A stretch of DNA of 64,000 nucleotides from Buttiauxella sp049686335. Lineage in GTDB: Bacteria > Pseudomonadota > Gammaproteobacteria > Enterobacterales > Enterobacteriaceae. The stretch lies in the NCBI RefSeq assembly GCF_049686335.1, contig NZ_JBAVHX010000004.1:558001-622000 (forward strand), given 5' to 3'. A program made the position numbers and the translations under genes. Position 1 is the first letter of the stretch. Each line of letters starts with the position of its first letter. Positions 35,263-43,816 of this stretch are shown here, in pieces. Below the pieces are notes generated by a model. That model was not told where the DNA came from and searched no databases. It was given only the letters and a program-made list of their open reading frames with translations.

Positions 35263-35990
35263 AGCATACCCCCGTTGATGGAGATAACCTGGCGCGTCAC
35301 GTAGGCGGCAACGGGCGACATCAAATAACGCGCAAGCCCCGCCACTTCTTCTGGCTGGCCCATCCGTTGCAGTGGGATCAGGCGCATGGCTTCGTTTAGC
35401 GCTACCTCTTCCATTTCAATCATTCCGGTATCTATCAGGCCAGGCGCGATGCAGTTTACGGTGATTTTGCGTTTCGCCAACTCGATAGCCAGCGCTTTCG
35501 TCGCGCCAATGATCCCCGCTTTTGCAGCACTGTAATTCACCTGTCCACGGTTCCCCATCAGCCCTGAAACTGACGACAGCGTGATGATTCTGCCCCCTTT
35601 GCGCAGGCCAATCATGGGCATCACACACGGTTGGATCACGTTGTAAAAACTGTCGAGATTGGTACGAATTACCCCGTCCCAATCGTCATCGCTCAGCGCG
35701 GGAAATGCACCGTCACGAGTGATACCTGCGTTATTGACCACGCCCCAATAAGCGCCGTGAGTTTCGATGTCAGCTTCAATAACATTGCGGCACTGGCTGC
35801 GGTCAGCGCTATCAAACTGCATGACGCGCCCCGTTCCGCCCTGAGCTGTTAACTGCTCAAGCGTTTGCCGTGCGCCCATTTCGTCACGATGGTAGTGCAC
35901 CACCACCGCAAATCCGTCTGCCGCCAGTCCACAGGCAATCGCCCTGCCGATCCCCTTGCTGGCACCGGTTACTAATACCGTTTGAGTCAT
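35259..35990 (-). CDS. apeQ: APE 3-oxoacyl-ACP reductase ApeQ
   Basis: A FabG-like short-chain dehydrogenase that reduces the beta-keto group on the carrier protein with NADPH. The ATG at 35990 puts the nucleotide loop at the N-terminus (MTQTVLVTGASKGIGRAIA) and gives 243 residues; the earlier start would add 16 unlike residues. Catalytic S140, Y153, K157 are in SSVSGLMGNRGQVNYSAAKAG; NNAG is at 86-89. Unlike all earlier cluster genes it does not overlap its upstream neighbour: 249 bp of repeats separate it from apeP. Confidence 0.93.
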   Translation of the reverse strand: MTQTVLVTGASKGIGRAIACGLAADGFAVVVHYHRDEMGARQTLEQLTAQGGTGRVMQFDSADRSQCRNVIEADIETHGAYWGVVNNAGITRDGAFPALSDDDWDGVIRTNLDSFYNVIQPCVMPMIGLRKGGRIITLSSVSGLMGNRGQVNYSAAKAGIIGATKALAIELAKRKITVNCIAPGLIDTGMIEMEEVALNEAMRLIPLQRMGQPEEVAGLARYLMSPVAAYVTRQVISINGGML

Positions 35991-35995
35991 AAGAA

Positions 35996-36248
35996 TTATT
36001 ATTATCCTTTTTGTAGGGTGGATAAGCGTCAGCGTCATCCACCACTTTCATCCGCATTGTCGGGGGCGCGGCGCTAGCCCGACCTGGAAAAACATGCCAT
36101 TAAAATAAAGCAACTCGAATTATTTTGGGTCAGACTTATTATTATCCGTTCTGTAGGGTGGATAAGCGTCAGCGTCATCCACCACTTTCATCCACATTGT
36201 CGGGGGCGCGGCGCTAGCCCGACCTGGAAAATCATGCCATTAAAATAA
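35996..36248. repeat. 140-bp tandem duplication with REP units and an ERIC fragment
   Basis: A 113-bp segment at 35996-36108 recurs at 36136-36248, with a period of exactly 140 bp and only a few mismatches. Each copy contains a REP unit (GTAGGGTGGATAAGCGTCAG / CGTCATCCACC) and a second palindrome (GTCGGG...CCCGAC). The 3' copy on the plus strand includes the last codons and stop of apeP, so the other copy holds a relic of that gene end. Between the copies, GCAACTCGAATTATTTTGGG resembles one end of an ERIC element. It lies inside the APE operon. Confidence 0.92.
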
Positions 36249-36698
36249 CTGTTCTAATTCTTTATTATCAGGCTGATAGGTGTTCACTCGCCCGCTCGCC
36301 AGTACGTTACCGTCCGCGAGAATTTGTCCTTCAAAACTACCAATTTTTTCATCACGCATCAGAAGCGTAACATGGCAATCCAGCTGCAATCCCTGGGCAA
36401 AACTCCCGGCCGGACAGCGTAATCCTCGCCCGCCCAGCAGCATCCCCACGCGGCTTGCTTCTTCGCCGTTGTTCATCGCATGCCAGCCAGACCACACACC
36501 CACCGTCTGGGCGATAAGTTCGATGGCAAACCAGCCAGGCAAATGACCGTCCGCATTGAGAAACGGCGCCAGCACTCCATGGTGGCTAACCGTCACCCGA
36601 CAATGCGCACTTTCTTGTTGCACCGCCACTACCGACTCCAGCAGGCACATGGGTGCTTCGTGCGGCAAATAGTGGTGCGGGGCACGAAAATCAGTCAT
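36240..36698 (-). CDS. apeP: APE hotdog-fold dehydratase ApeP
   Basis: A 152-residue hotdog-fold protein of the 3-hydroxyacyl-ACP dehydratase type (FabA/FabZ-like): MTDFRAPHHYLPHEAPMCLLESVV, then ADGHLPGWFAIELIAQTVGVWSGWHAM with the likely catalytic histidine and glutamate. In the studied Xenorhabdus APE system ApeP pairs with ApeI to form the dehydratase. The ATG at 36698 fits the family start and overlaps apeO by 8 bases. Its last codons are duplicated downstream. Confidence 0.88.
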   Translation of the reverse strand: MTDFRAPHHYLPHEAPMCLLESVVAVQQESAHCRVTVSHHGVLAPFLNADGHLPGWFAIELIAQTVGVWSGWHAMNNGEEASRVGMLLGGRGLRCPAGSFAQGLQLDCHVTLLMRDEKIGSFEGQILADGNVLASGRVNTYQPDNKELEQLF

Positions 36699-37863
36699 GG
36701 GACACTCCAAAAATCAGGCTGGCATTGTTACCGCCAAAAGCAAATGAGTTCGACAGAATTATTGGTTTGATGAATGGCTGCGGCGCGCCGAGTAAACCAC
36801 AAGGCGCAAGCGTCAGGTCTTGATGCGCGTTAGTGAAATCTTGTGCCGGCAGCGGCAGACCTTGCGATAACAGCAAATAACAGAGCACTGCTTCACAGGC
36901 ACCTGCGGCGCCTAACGTATGGCCTGTCAGATGTTTAGTGGAGCTACAAGGAACGGTTTCGCCGAAAAGTTGATTCACCACTTTCGCTTCGATTTCGTCA
37001 TTCAGACGCGTGGCGGTGCCATGCATATTAATATAGCCAATCTCCTGCGCGGTGAGTTTAGCCTCATGCAGCGCCATTTCTATCGCGCGAATCGCCCCCA
37101 CGCCTTCAGGATGAGGGGCCGACATATGCCAGGCGTCGGATGATTCGCCCACGCCCAGCAACTGGACGTTCCCCGGCTGCTGCGTCAGTAAAATCAACGC
37201 TCCGGCCTCACCAATGGTTATCCCATTACGTTCTGCGCTAAACGGTTTGCAGCGCGTATTGCTTAACGATTCCAGGCTGTTAAAACCGTTGACTGGCATC
37301 CGGCTTAAACTATCGGCCCCGCCCACAATCGCCGCATCGACTATGCCGGACTCAATCAACCGTTTACCGGTAATAATCGCTCGCGCACTGGAAGAACAGG
37401 CGGTGGAAATCGTCAATGCGGGGCCAAAAAGCTGCAGATAATCGCTGAGAAAACGCGAGGGATCGCCGAGTTCTTGCTGACCATAGCGATAGGCCGCAGG
37501 TGGATTGCCAGCATGGGTGCCACTCACCATGCGGTCACCTTCATCCAGCCCCGAGGTACTGGTTCCCAAAATCACTGCTACGCGTTCATTGCCGAAACGG
37601 GCTATCACCTCATCCACCTGCGGACGAATTTGCGCCAGTGCTGCGAGCAATAAGCGGTTGTTCCGGCTGTTGTATCGCGCCATCTGTGGCGGGATTTCCG
37701 GTAACTCACCGGTGACACGCCCTACCCAACATTCCCCCTGCTGCAGCCAGCCATCACGGTCCGGCACCAGGCCTGGTGCCGTGTTGGCCTGCAAATTTTG
37801 CGCGATCTCGTCAAGGTTATTCCCTAACGCACTGACCATTCCGGCGGCAGAAAAAGTGATCAT
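36691..37863 (-). CDS. apeO: APE 3-oxoacyl-ACP synthase ApeO
   Basis: A 390-residue condensing enzyme. Active-site residues: C156 in ISTACSSSARA, H281 in NMHGTATRLNDE, K310 and H315 in SSTKHLTGHTLGAAGA. In the characterised APE system ApeO is the catalytic half of a heterodimer with the chain-length factor ApeC. Here ApeC is the first gene of the operon and ApeO sits 2 bases after apeN, so the partners are coded about 10 kb apart. Confidence 0.92.
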   Translation of the reverse strand: MITFSAAGMVSALGNNLDEIAQNLQANTAPGLVPDRDGWLQQGECWVGRVTGELPEIPPQMARYNSRNNRLLLAALAQIRPQVDEVIARFGNERVAVILGTSTSGLDEGDRMVSGTHAGNPPAAYRYGQQELGDPSRFLSDYLQLFGPALTISTACSSSARAIITGKRLIESGIVDAAIVGGADSLSRMPVNGFNSLESLSNTRCKPFSAERNGITIGEAGALILLTQQPGNVQLLGVGESSDAWHMSAPHPEGVGAIRAIEMALHEAKLTAQEIGYINMHGTATRLNDEIEAKVVNQLFGETVPCSSTKHLTGHTLGAAGACEAVLCYLLLSQGLPLPAQDFTNAHQDLTLAPCGLLGAPQPFIKPIILSNSFAFGGNNASLIFGVSHD

Positions 37864-37865
37864 GA

Positions 37866-38441
37866 TTAACTTTCCAGGTGCTGAATGCTGATGACATAAC
37901 CGAAACGATGGTGATGCACACTCACTGGCTGGCGGACACCGTCGCGCATCAGATAATGGATGGTTTCAATCAGCTCACCCTGGTCGTCGCGCAATTCACG
38001 TCGCGTATCGATATCTTTCAACGTCCACCCCGCAGGCAATTGTGGCTGCCACGCGCTTATCGGCCAATAACTCAACATAATATCGGCAAGAACCTGGCTG
38101 GCTGGAGGTAATTCTGGCAGCGTAATGGACTGCTCGGTCTTAATGCCCGAATGAGAGTAAGTCAGACGGAATAAACGGATGCCCAACGGGGACAGGCCCG
38201 CCAGCATCACTTTCTCTTTATCGGCATTGAGCAACACCATCAGCGACTGAGTTTTGCCTTTCACCCGGGCGCTCAACAGTTGTTGTTCGGTAATTGACGG
38301 CGAAATCCCGGGAGCGGGCAGCGTCACCAGCGTACCCGGTTTTAACCAGGCTTGCGGACGGGTGTTGTCAGGTTTTGGTGTACTGCAGGCGCTCAGTAAA
38401 AAGCTGCCAAGCAGTAAAGCCAGTACGGGTAATTTTTTCAT
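37866..38441 (-). CDS. apeN: APE-associated lipoprotein ApeN (DUF3261)
   Basis: A 191-residue predicted outer-membrane lipoprotein with signal MKKLPVLALLLGSFLLSAC (Cys19) followed by a DUF3261-type body (GLSPLGIRLFRLTYSHSGIKTEQSITLPELPPASQVLADIMLSYWPISAW). With ApeL (LolA-like) it resembles a LolB-type acceptor, which suggests that it receives the lipidated pigment at the outer membrane; that role is inferred. It overlaps apeM by one base. Confidence 0.85.
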   Translation of the reverse strand: MKKLPVLALLLGSFLLSACSTPKPDNTRPQAWLKPGTLVTLPAPGISPSITEQQLLSARVKGKTQSLMVLLNADKEKVMLAGLSPLGIRLFRLTYSHSGIKTEQSITLPELPPASQVLADIMLSYWPISAWQPQLPAGWTLKDIDTRRELRDDQGELIETIHYLMRDGVRQPVSVHHHRFGYVISIQHLES

Positions 38442-40771
38442 TATTCTCTCTTTCCCTTTCCGTGGGTGGATGGGGGTAAGGCTAGTGGCGCGGTTAAAAA
38501 TGCGCAGAAGATCCCACAGCTCAACACAATGCCAAAACTTGCAATGGCTTGTGTCTGGCTAAAGACCAGCATGCCTAAGGTGAAAAGTGTGGTCAGCAAA
38601 GCCACGCTGATGGCGAGCAACGACGTCAGCGGCGTACCACGCGGATTACTAAAGAACAGGGTGTAATTGATGCCGATGCCCAGCACCAGCACCAACGCCA
38701 GCAAGGAGAACAGATTCAGCGCATGACCGCTAAACGCCAGTGCGGCAAGGCCGCCACCGAGTGATAACAACGAAGGCACCACACTCAGCAAGCCACGTTT
38801 TACCCCTAAGCGCAGCACATAACTCAGCGCAATTGCCACCACAGCAATAGCCAGTAATCCTGCCAGTAAGCTGCGGAAATGGCTGAACAATTCATTGAAC
38901 ATGACTTTGCGGTCGACCCAACTGACACCCGGCAGATTTTCGGCAAGCGTCGCCAGGGCTGCGCTGTCGTGCACCCCGCTGACCGGCACCAGTGCGCCAC
39001 TTTTTCCGTCAGGTAAAGACAGCCACAACAAGCGCCAGCCGCTGCTAATAACACTTTTTTGCCAACGATCTGGCGTCACCGCCATTTGCTGGAGATTTGG
39101 TGCACTGACGGTAATGCCGCTTTCGGCGAGGCGTTTTTGTAAAATCGGCGCGGCTTCGCGCAGCAAGCGCAAGTCAGCCTGCTGCTGTTCCAGAGAGGCG
39201 AGCGGGATCAGTCGGTAACTGTCGATAAGCTGATTCTTTTGCGCATTTGCCAGAACAGGTGCCAGTTTTTCAAGACGTTGCAAGGTTTGTTCAGCCGTAT
39301 CGCCGTAAACCACAAACCATTTTTGATCCATCCCCTGCCCGGTCAGCGCGGTAATCGCCTGCTCTTCACGGACCAGATCCTGCGGCAAAGCCTGGAAACT
39401 GGCGATATCATCATTCACTTTTAGAGAAGCTATCCCCACAAGGCTGATACCCAGCAGCGTCAACGGTATGCCAAAACGCACCGCTTTATTGTTTTGCCAC
39501 GCATTTAGCCAGGCATTGAGTAACGCACTGCAAGGCACCGGTCTGACGGGTAAACCCCGCACCGCAAACGGATACCAGCACACCACCGTCAGACACGACG
39601 CAATCAACCCACTGGCGGCAAACACCGCAAGCTGGCGAATGCCCGGGAATGGCGCGAGGATCATGATCAGGTAGGCGATGGCGGTGGTCGCGAGTGCCAG
39701 TAACAAGGCCGGAAGCACTTTGCGTAAACTGGCGGCTGGCGAGTTTTGTGCGCCATGCACCATACGCTCGGTCAGGTAATAGAGGGTGTAATCTGCCGAA
39801 ACGCCGACGATGCTCATACTCATGACTAATGTCATCAGATGCAATTCGCCAAAACAGAGCAGCGTGATGGCGGTACCGGCCAGCGCACCGATGGCGACTG
39901 ACGTGGCACACAGCAGTAATGGCCGAACTGAACGAAACACCAGTAACACCAGCAGCAACACACCAATCACCGTGGCTAGCCCCAGCGTTGAGACATCGTG
40001 TTTGGCCTGCTGGCTGGCATAATCGCTGTAGAACAGGGTGCCGCGCGACATCACCTGTGCCTGCGGGAAGTGTTGTTTGAGATTTTGTTGCAGGGCCCGC
40101 AGTTGTTCGACTGCCGCGCGCCCTTGCTGCATATCAAATGAGGAACCTTTTAGTTCGCCGTGCAGCAAATACCAGTAGCGCCCCTGTTTATCCCGCGCCA
40201 CCAGCCAGCCGTTTTGCAAGCGCATCTGGCTGGCGGTTTGTTGCAGTGCCAGCTGCGATCCGCGCACCAGCATCAAAGGATCGTTGGTGAGCTCTTTGCC
40301 GCTAACGCCAGAGAATGCTGAATAGAGTTGCGATAACACCCATTGCGCCTGAGCTTCACCGCCGTTTTGCAAACGACTGCGAGTCTGGTTATCCACCAGC
40401 CCATTACGGTTTTCGAAGTAGAACTTCCCCCACTCCTGCTGGCTCTTTGCATCCATCGGCCCCTGCACATCTTGCAGGAATCGCTGCTGTTGCAGTTGCG
40501 TTTTCCACCACTGCGCCGCGGCGTCATCCGGCGTAGTACCTGGACTGACCATCCACATCATCTGCCGGTCGAGACGTTGCAGAAAACCGTTCTCGACAGG
40601 CGGCGGGACGTTCCCCAGGCTACTGGCAGGCAGCAGCGATAAGACGCTGCTGTCAAGCCGCGCCTTGGGTAGCAAAGTGGCGAGCAACACCACCAGCACA
40701 GTGACTATTGCAAGCCAACCCCATGCCAGACGACGAGGCATGTCAGAAAGCGAAGCGCTGCTGCTCTTCAT
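38441..40771 (-). CDS. apeM: APE MMPL-type exporter ApeM
   Basis: A 776-residue RND-superfamily membrane protein of the MMPL type, with about 12 hydrophobic segments in two sets (first near ARRLAWGWLAIVTVLVVLLATLLP and 250-420, second near 640-770) and two periplasmic loops. The motif SADYTLYYLTERM in the first set and GIGINYTLFFSNP in the second fit the pseudo-repeat. It probably extracts the finished aryl polyene lipid from the inner membrane. The ATG 40771 overlaps apeL by 29 bases; an ATG at 40741 is the alternative. Confidence 0.9.
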   Translation of the reverse strand: MKSSSASLSDMPRRLAWGWLAIVTVLVVLLATLLPKARLDSSVLSLLPASSLGNVPPPVENGFLQRLDRQMMWMVSPGTTPDDAAAQWWKTQLQQQRFLQDVQGPMDAKSQQEWGKFYFENRNGLVDNQTRSRLQNGGEAQAQWVLSQLYSAFSGVSGKELTNDPLMLVRGSQLALQQTASQMRLQNGWLVARDKQGRYWYLLHGELKGSSFDMQQGRAAVEQLRALQQNLKQHFPQAQVMSRGTLFYSDYASQQAKHDVSTLGLATVIGVLLLVLLVFRSVRPLLLCATSVAIGALAGTAITLLCFGELHLMTLVMSMSIVGVSADYTLYYLTERMVHGAQNSPAASLRKVLPALLLALATTAIAYLIMILAPFPGIRQLAVFAASGLIASCLTVVCWYPFAVRGLPVRPVPCSALLNAWLNAWQNNKAVRFGIPLTLLGISLVGIASLKVNDDIASFQALPQDLVREEQAITALTGQGMDQKWFVVYGDTAEQTLQRLEKLAPVLANAQKNQLIDSYRLIPLASLEQQQADLRLLREAAPILQKRLAESGITVSAPNLQQMAVTPDRWQKSVISSGWRLLWLSLPDGKSGALVPVSGVHDSAALATLAENLPGVSWVDRKVMFNELFSHFRSLLAGLLAIAVVAIALSYVLRLGVKRGLLSVVPSLLSLGGGLAALAFSGHALNLFSLLALVLVLGIGINYTLFFSNPRGTPLTSLLAISVALLTTLFTLGMLVFSQTQAIASFGIVLSCGIFCAFLTAPLALPPSTHGKGKRE

Positions 40772-41348
40772 GAGTGAGTTTTCGTGGGTCCAGACGGTGG
40801 TTACTAAAGGTGATCTCTGTGAAATCGCCCTGCAAATCGTTCAGTTCGATGCGGTTTAGATACTTATCGCCCTGCAACGTGATGGTACTAAACAGTTTAT
40901 CGAGCGGCGTGGTGGTCGGCGTTAATACCAGTTGCCATTGGCCGTTACCCTGGTCGGTAAAGACATTCGAGAAGTTTTCATCAAGTACTTTGCGGTCAGC
41001 CTGGAATAGCGCGCGCAACAAATGGTTGAACTGGAACATTTGCGGGTTGCTGTCAGCAGTAATGATCTGCGGCGCCTGGCTGCCCATCACTTGAACCATA
41101 TGGCTGTCATCCAGCACCAGCGTCATGGGGAAAGGATGCTGTTGCTGCCACCACAAGCCTTTGCTTTTCGCGATTAGCACCTCACCGCTGGAATGCAGGG
41201 GTTGCGCCATGCCACTAATTTGTCGCTCTTGTTGGAATTTAGCCCGCACCACTGGCTGCGATGCAAAACTGCGTTGCACGTCATCGAGAGTGATAGCGCT
41301 TGCCGTGAAGCTGATAAACAGCAAGGCCATTAAAATAATCTTATTCAT
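40743..41348 (-). CDS. apeL: LolA-like periplasmic carrier ApeL
   Basis: A 201-residue protein with a signal peptide (MNKIILMALLFISFTASA) and a LolA-type fold (VQRSFASQPVVRAKFQQERQISGMAQPLHSSGEVLIAKSKGLWWQQQHPFPMTLVLDDSHMVQ). Such proteins carry lipids across the periplasm; here the cargo is inferred to be the aryl polyene lipid. It overlaps both apeK (8 bases) and apeM. Confidence 0.88.
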   Translation of the reverse strand: MNKIILMALLFISFTASAITLDDVQRSFASQPVVRAKFQQERQISGMAQPLHSSGEVLIAKSKGLWWQQQHPFPMTLVLDDSHMVQVMGSQAPQIITADSNPQMFQFNHLLRALFQADRKVLDENFSNVFTDQGNGQWQLVLTPTTTPLDKLFSTITLQGDKYLNRIELNDLQGDFTEITFSNHRLDPRKLTHEEQQRFAF

Positions 41349-41766
41349 GACTCAAGCCCATGCGTTCAAAAAGTACTGGAGGGGAGACAAAACATAGTTC
41401 TCCGCTTGTTGCCGAAACGGCAACCTGAATGGTGTAACCGGTGGTGGTACGTTTGCCAGTTTGCGCATCGACAATTTCATAGCCGATTTTCAGGCGGTTT
41501 TCGTACTCAAGGATCGTGGCGCGAACCAGGATCTGTTGTTCAAACTTCACCACATCACGGTATTTCACGCGGGTGTCGACCACCGGCCAGACGTAACCGG
41601 ACTCCTGCATCGCCCGGTAACCATAATCAAACTGGCCAAGTAGTGCTTCACGCGCCACTTCAAAGTAACGGAAATAGTTACCGTGCCACACCACACCCAT
41701 CGCATCGACATCATGGAATGGGACTTTGATGCTGATCTCCACAGAAAAACGTGGATCATTTAACAT
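41341..41766 (-). CDS. apeK: APE acyl thioesterase ApeK
   Basis: A 141-residue single-domain hotdog thioesterase of the 4-hydroxybenzoyl-CoA type. The signature VPFHDVDAMGVVWHGNYFRYFEVAREAL carries the catalytic aspartate (D21) as in YbgC-type enzymes. It could release the finished chain or clear mis-primed carrier proteins. It overlaps apeJ by 7 bases. Confidence 0.87.
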   Translation of the reverse strand: MLNDPRFSVEISIKVPFHDVDAMGVVWHGNYFRYFEVAREALLGQFDYGYRAMQESGYVWPVVDTRVKYRDVVKFEQQILVRATILEYENRLKIGYEIVDAQTGKRTTTGYTIQVAVSATSGELCFVSPPVLFERMGLSHE

Positions 41767-43475
41767 CCGGACTCCTTTTCTGGCGGTAACTGCCAGAAAT
41801 CATAAAAATTAAACCAGTCGAGCGGCGAACGCAGTGCGTAAAATTCCAGACGCTGCGCGTATTTATCAATGATCACTTGTAGCGCCTGTTGCCGTGTGGC
41901 GCGCGGTAACAGCAGCGGATCGGCAAAGTTTTCTGCATGAATGCGCAGTTTGCCCTGCTCGCGCAGCACCATCATAAGAATGACTGGGCATCGTAATGCG
42001 GCAGCCAGAATAAACGGGCCCTGGGGGAACGGCGCCGGGCTGCCCATAAACGGGCTCCAGCAGACTCGCCTTTCCCCGCCGCGCTGCGTATTGACGGCAA
42101 TTCTGTCGCCAACAATCGCCACCCATTCACCGGCATCCAGTTTGTCTTGTAACAGCATGGCTGTTTGCGGGCCAATATGGCTCACGGGAATTAAATTCAC
42201 TGCGGCTTGCGGCGCGATCTCTTCGATAATCTGGCGAAAACGTTGTGCGTGGTCAGTAAACACCAGCGCATTAATAATAAGCCCGGCTTCAACTTGCGCC
42301 AGTGCACGGCTGGCTTCGATGTCGCCGAGATGAGCGGCAAGAATCAGCTTCCCCTGCCCGGCCTGCGGTTGTAAAACTTCACGGCTGCCAGGGGCAAATT
42401 CGATATCACGGCCCCAGATAATATCGCCCCGCCAGGCGGCAATTTTATTAAGCATCGCATCGCCAAAACGCAAGAAATGGCGATAGCTGTTCAGCCCTTC
42501 TGGCAGAGTCACTTGCTGACGTTTCGCCTGCTGTTTTACGCGCTCCAGCCACTGTTGAGACGCTTTGCGCTGTGTGCTTCCGGTCAACCACATCCACGCC
42601 ACCACCGGATAGAGCAAGGCATTAAATGCCCGGCGCCCTAAATGCTGATAAATGTTAAGCATCAGACGCATGCCCGCCAGCCCTTTGCGCTCGGGGACTT
42701 GCGCCCAATGTGCGCGCAGGCGACGTCGGGCAAGCAGTGTGGGAATACGCGGCAACATGCCAAAAAACAGTCTGGTGTGCATCCACGAGATACGCAGGTT
42801 GTCATGCAGCGCATCAAAGTGTGAAACACCCCCTTGCGGATAAATCACGCGGGTGCGTAAAAATCGGCTGTCGGTTCCCGCCCAATAGAGGCGCACCATG
42901 ATTTCAGTATCAAAATCCATTCGTTTGCCGGGACGATGTTGAGCGATAGTCGCAAGCGTTGCCGCCAGCGGATAGACGCGGAATCCGCACATGCTGTCCT
43001 TTAATGACAGCGAAAGCGTTTCAATCCACACCCAGACATGCGTGACATAACGCCCATACAAACGCGATTTAGGAACGGATCCGTCGTACTCCGGCGCGCC
43101 TGAAATCAGACATTCGGGATGTGCCTGAGCCTCGGCTAAAAAGCGCGGCACATCTTCGATGCAGTGCTGCCCGTCGGCATCCAGCTGTAATGCGTGGGTA
43201 AAACCTGCCAGTGTCGCCGCTTTTAGCCCGGTGACGACCGCCTCTCCCTTTCCCTGATTGGTTTCCAGTTGGATAAGCGTGACGCCAGTTAATTGCGCCA
43301 GTTGTTGTTTGGTGGCCGGTTCGCTGCCGTCATCAACAATAATGCACGGCAGCTCATAGGGTTGCAGACGCGCCAGTACCGCCGCTATCGTCGCGCCATG
43401 GTTGTAGCAAGGGATCACGACGCATAGGCGAAAAGCCGTAGCCGTTAACGACAACGCCGTAGCCGTTAACGACAT
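41760..43475 (-). CDS. apeJ: Fused glycosyltransferase-2 / LpxL-type acyltransferase ApeJ
   Basis: A 571-residue fusion. Residues about 15-240 are a GT2 glycosyltransferase (CVVIPCYNHGATIAAVLARL, CIIVDDGS, the DxD-type LQLDADGQH). Residues about 290-560 are an LpxL-like acyltransferase with HX4E in LAAHLGDIEASRAL. It likely joins sugar and acyl groups to anchor the polyene in a lipid. Its N-terminus MSLTATALSLTATAFRL is coded by a 21-bp tandem repeat that also covers the end of apeI. The order of domains is as in other APE clusters. Confidence 0.9.
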   Translation of the reverse strand: MSLTATALSLTATAFRLCVVIPCYNHGATIAAVLARLQPYELPCIIVDDGSEPATKQQLAQLTGVTLIQLETNQGKGEAVVTGLKAATLAGFTHALQLDADGQHCIEDVPRFLAEAQAHPECLISGAPEYDGSVPKSRLYGRYVTHVWVWIETLSLSLKDSMCGFRVYPLAATLATIAQHRPGKRMDFDTEIMVRLYWAGTDSRFLRTRVIYPQGGVSHFDALHDNLRISWMHTRLFFGMLPRIPTLLARRRLRAHWAQVPERKGLAGMRLMLNIYQHLGRRAFNALLYPVVAWMWLTGSTQRKASQQWLERVKQQAKRQQVTLPEGLNSYRHFLRFGDAMLNKIAAWRGDIIWGRDIEFAPGSREVLQPQAGQGKLILAAHLGDIEASRALAQVEAGLIINALVFTDHAQRFRQIIEEIAPQAAVNLIPVSHIGPQTAMLLQDKLDAGEWVAIVGDRIAVNTQRGGERRVCWSPFMGSPAPFPQGPFILAAALRCPVILMMVLREQGKLRIHAENFADPLLLPRATRQQALQVIIDKYAQRLEFYALRSPLDWFNFYDFWQLPPEKESGC

Positions 43476-43816
43476 AGTTTTATCTTCCCGCTGCTGGCCG
43501 GAACCCAGCCCTGTTCGGTCAATAATGAGTAGGAAAAACTCAGTACGCTGCGGGTTTCATCCCATTGCAGATTCAGTTCAAGTTCGCTTTGCGGAACGAT
43601 TGGGCGCTGGAACTTAACGTTATCAATGGAACTAAAGCGCATTTCCGGCGCGAGTTCGGCAGCATAAGCCATCACCCAATCAAGTTGCGCGACACCCGGT
43701 AACACCGGTTGTGTCGGGAAATGCCCTTCAAACCAACCTGAGGTTGCAGGCACGGCCAGCCGCAAAAAGAGTTTGCCCGCTTCAGGTTGCGAACGCTGTA
43801 ACTCAACGGGTTTCAT
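43466..43816 (-). CDS. apeI: APE 3-hydroxyacyl-ACP dehydratase ApeI
   Basis: A 116-residue FabZ-like hotdog protein. The ATG at 43816 is chosen because upstream codons overlap apeH and have no family match. The motif WFEGHFPTQPVLPGVAQLDW carries the catalytic histidine H32 and, where FabZ has glutamate, D46. Repeated dehydration by ApeI (with ApeP) leaves the conjugated double bonds that colour the product. It overlaps apeH by 14 and apeJ by 10 bases. Confidence 0.9.
   Translation of the reverse strand: MKPVELQRSQPEAGKLFLRLAVPATSGWFEGHFPTQPVLPGVAQLDWVMAYAAELAPEMRFSSIDNVKFQRPIVPQSELELNLQWDETRSVLSFSYSLLTEQGWVPASSGKIKLCR

Noticed and set aside
36014..36227. CRISPR-like repeats
   Set aside because: Only two copies with a 140-bp period, each made of REP palindromes; no spacer-repeat alternation and no cas genes.
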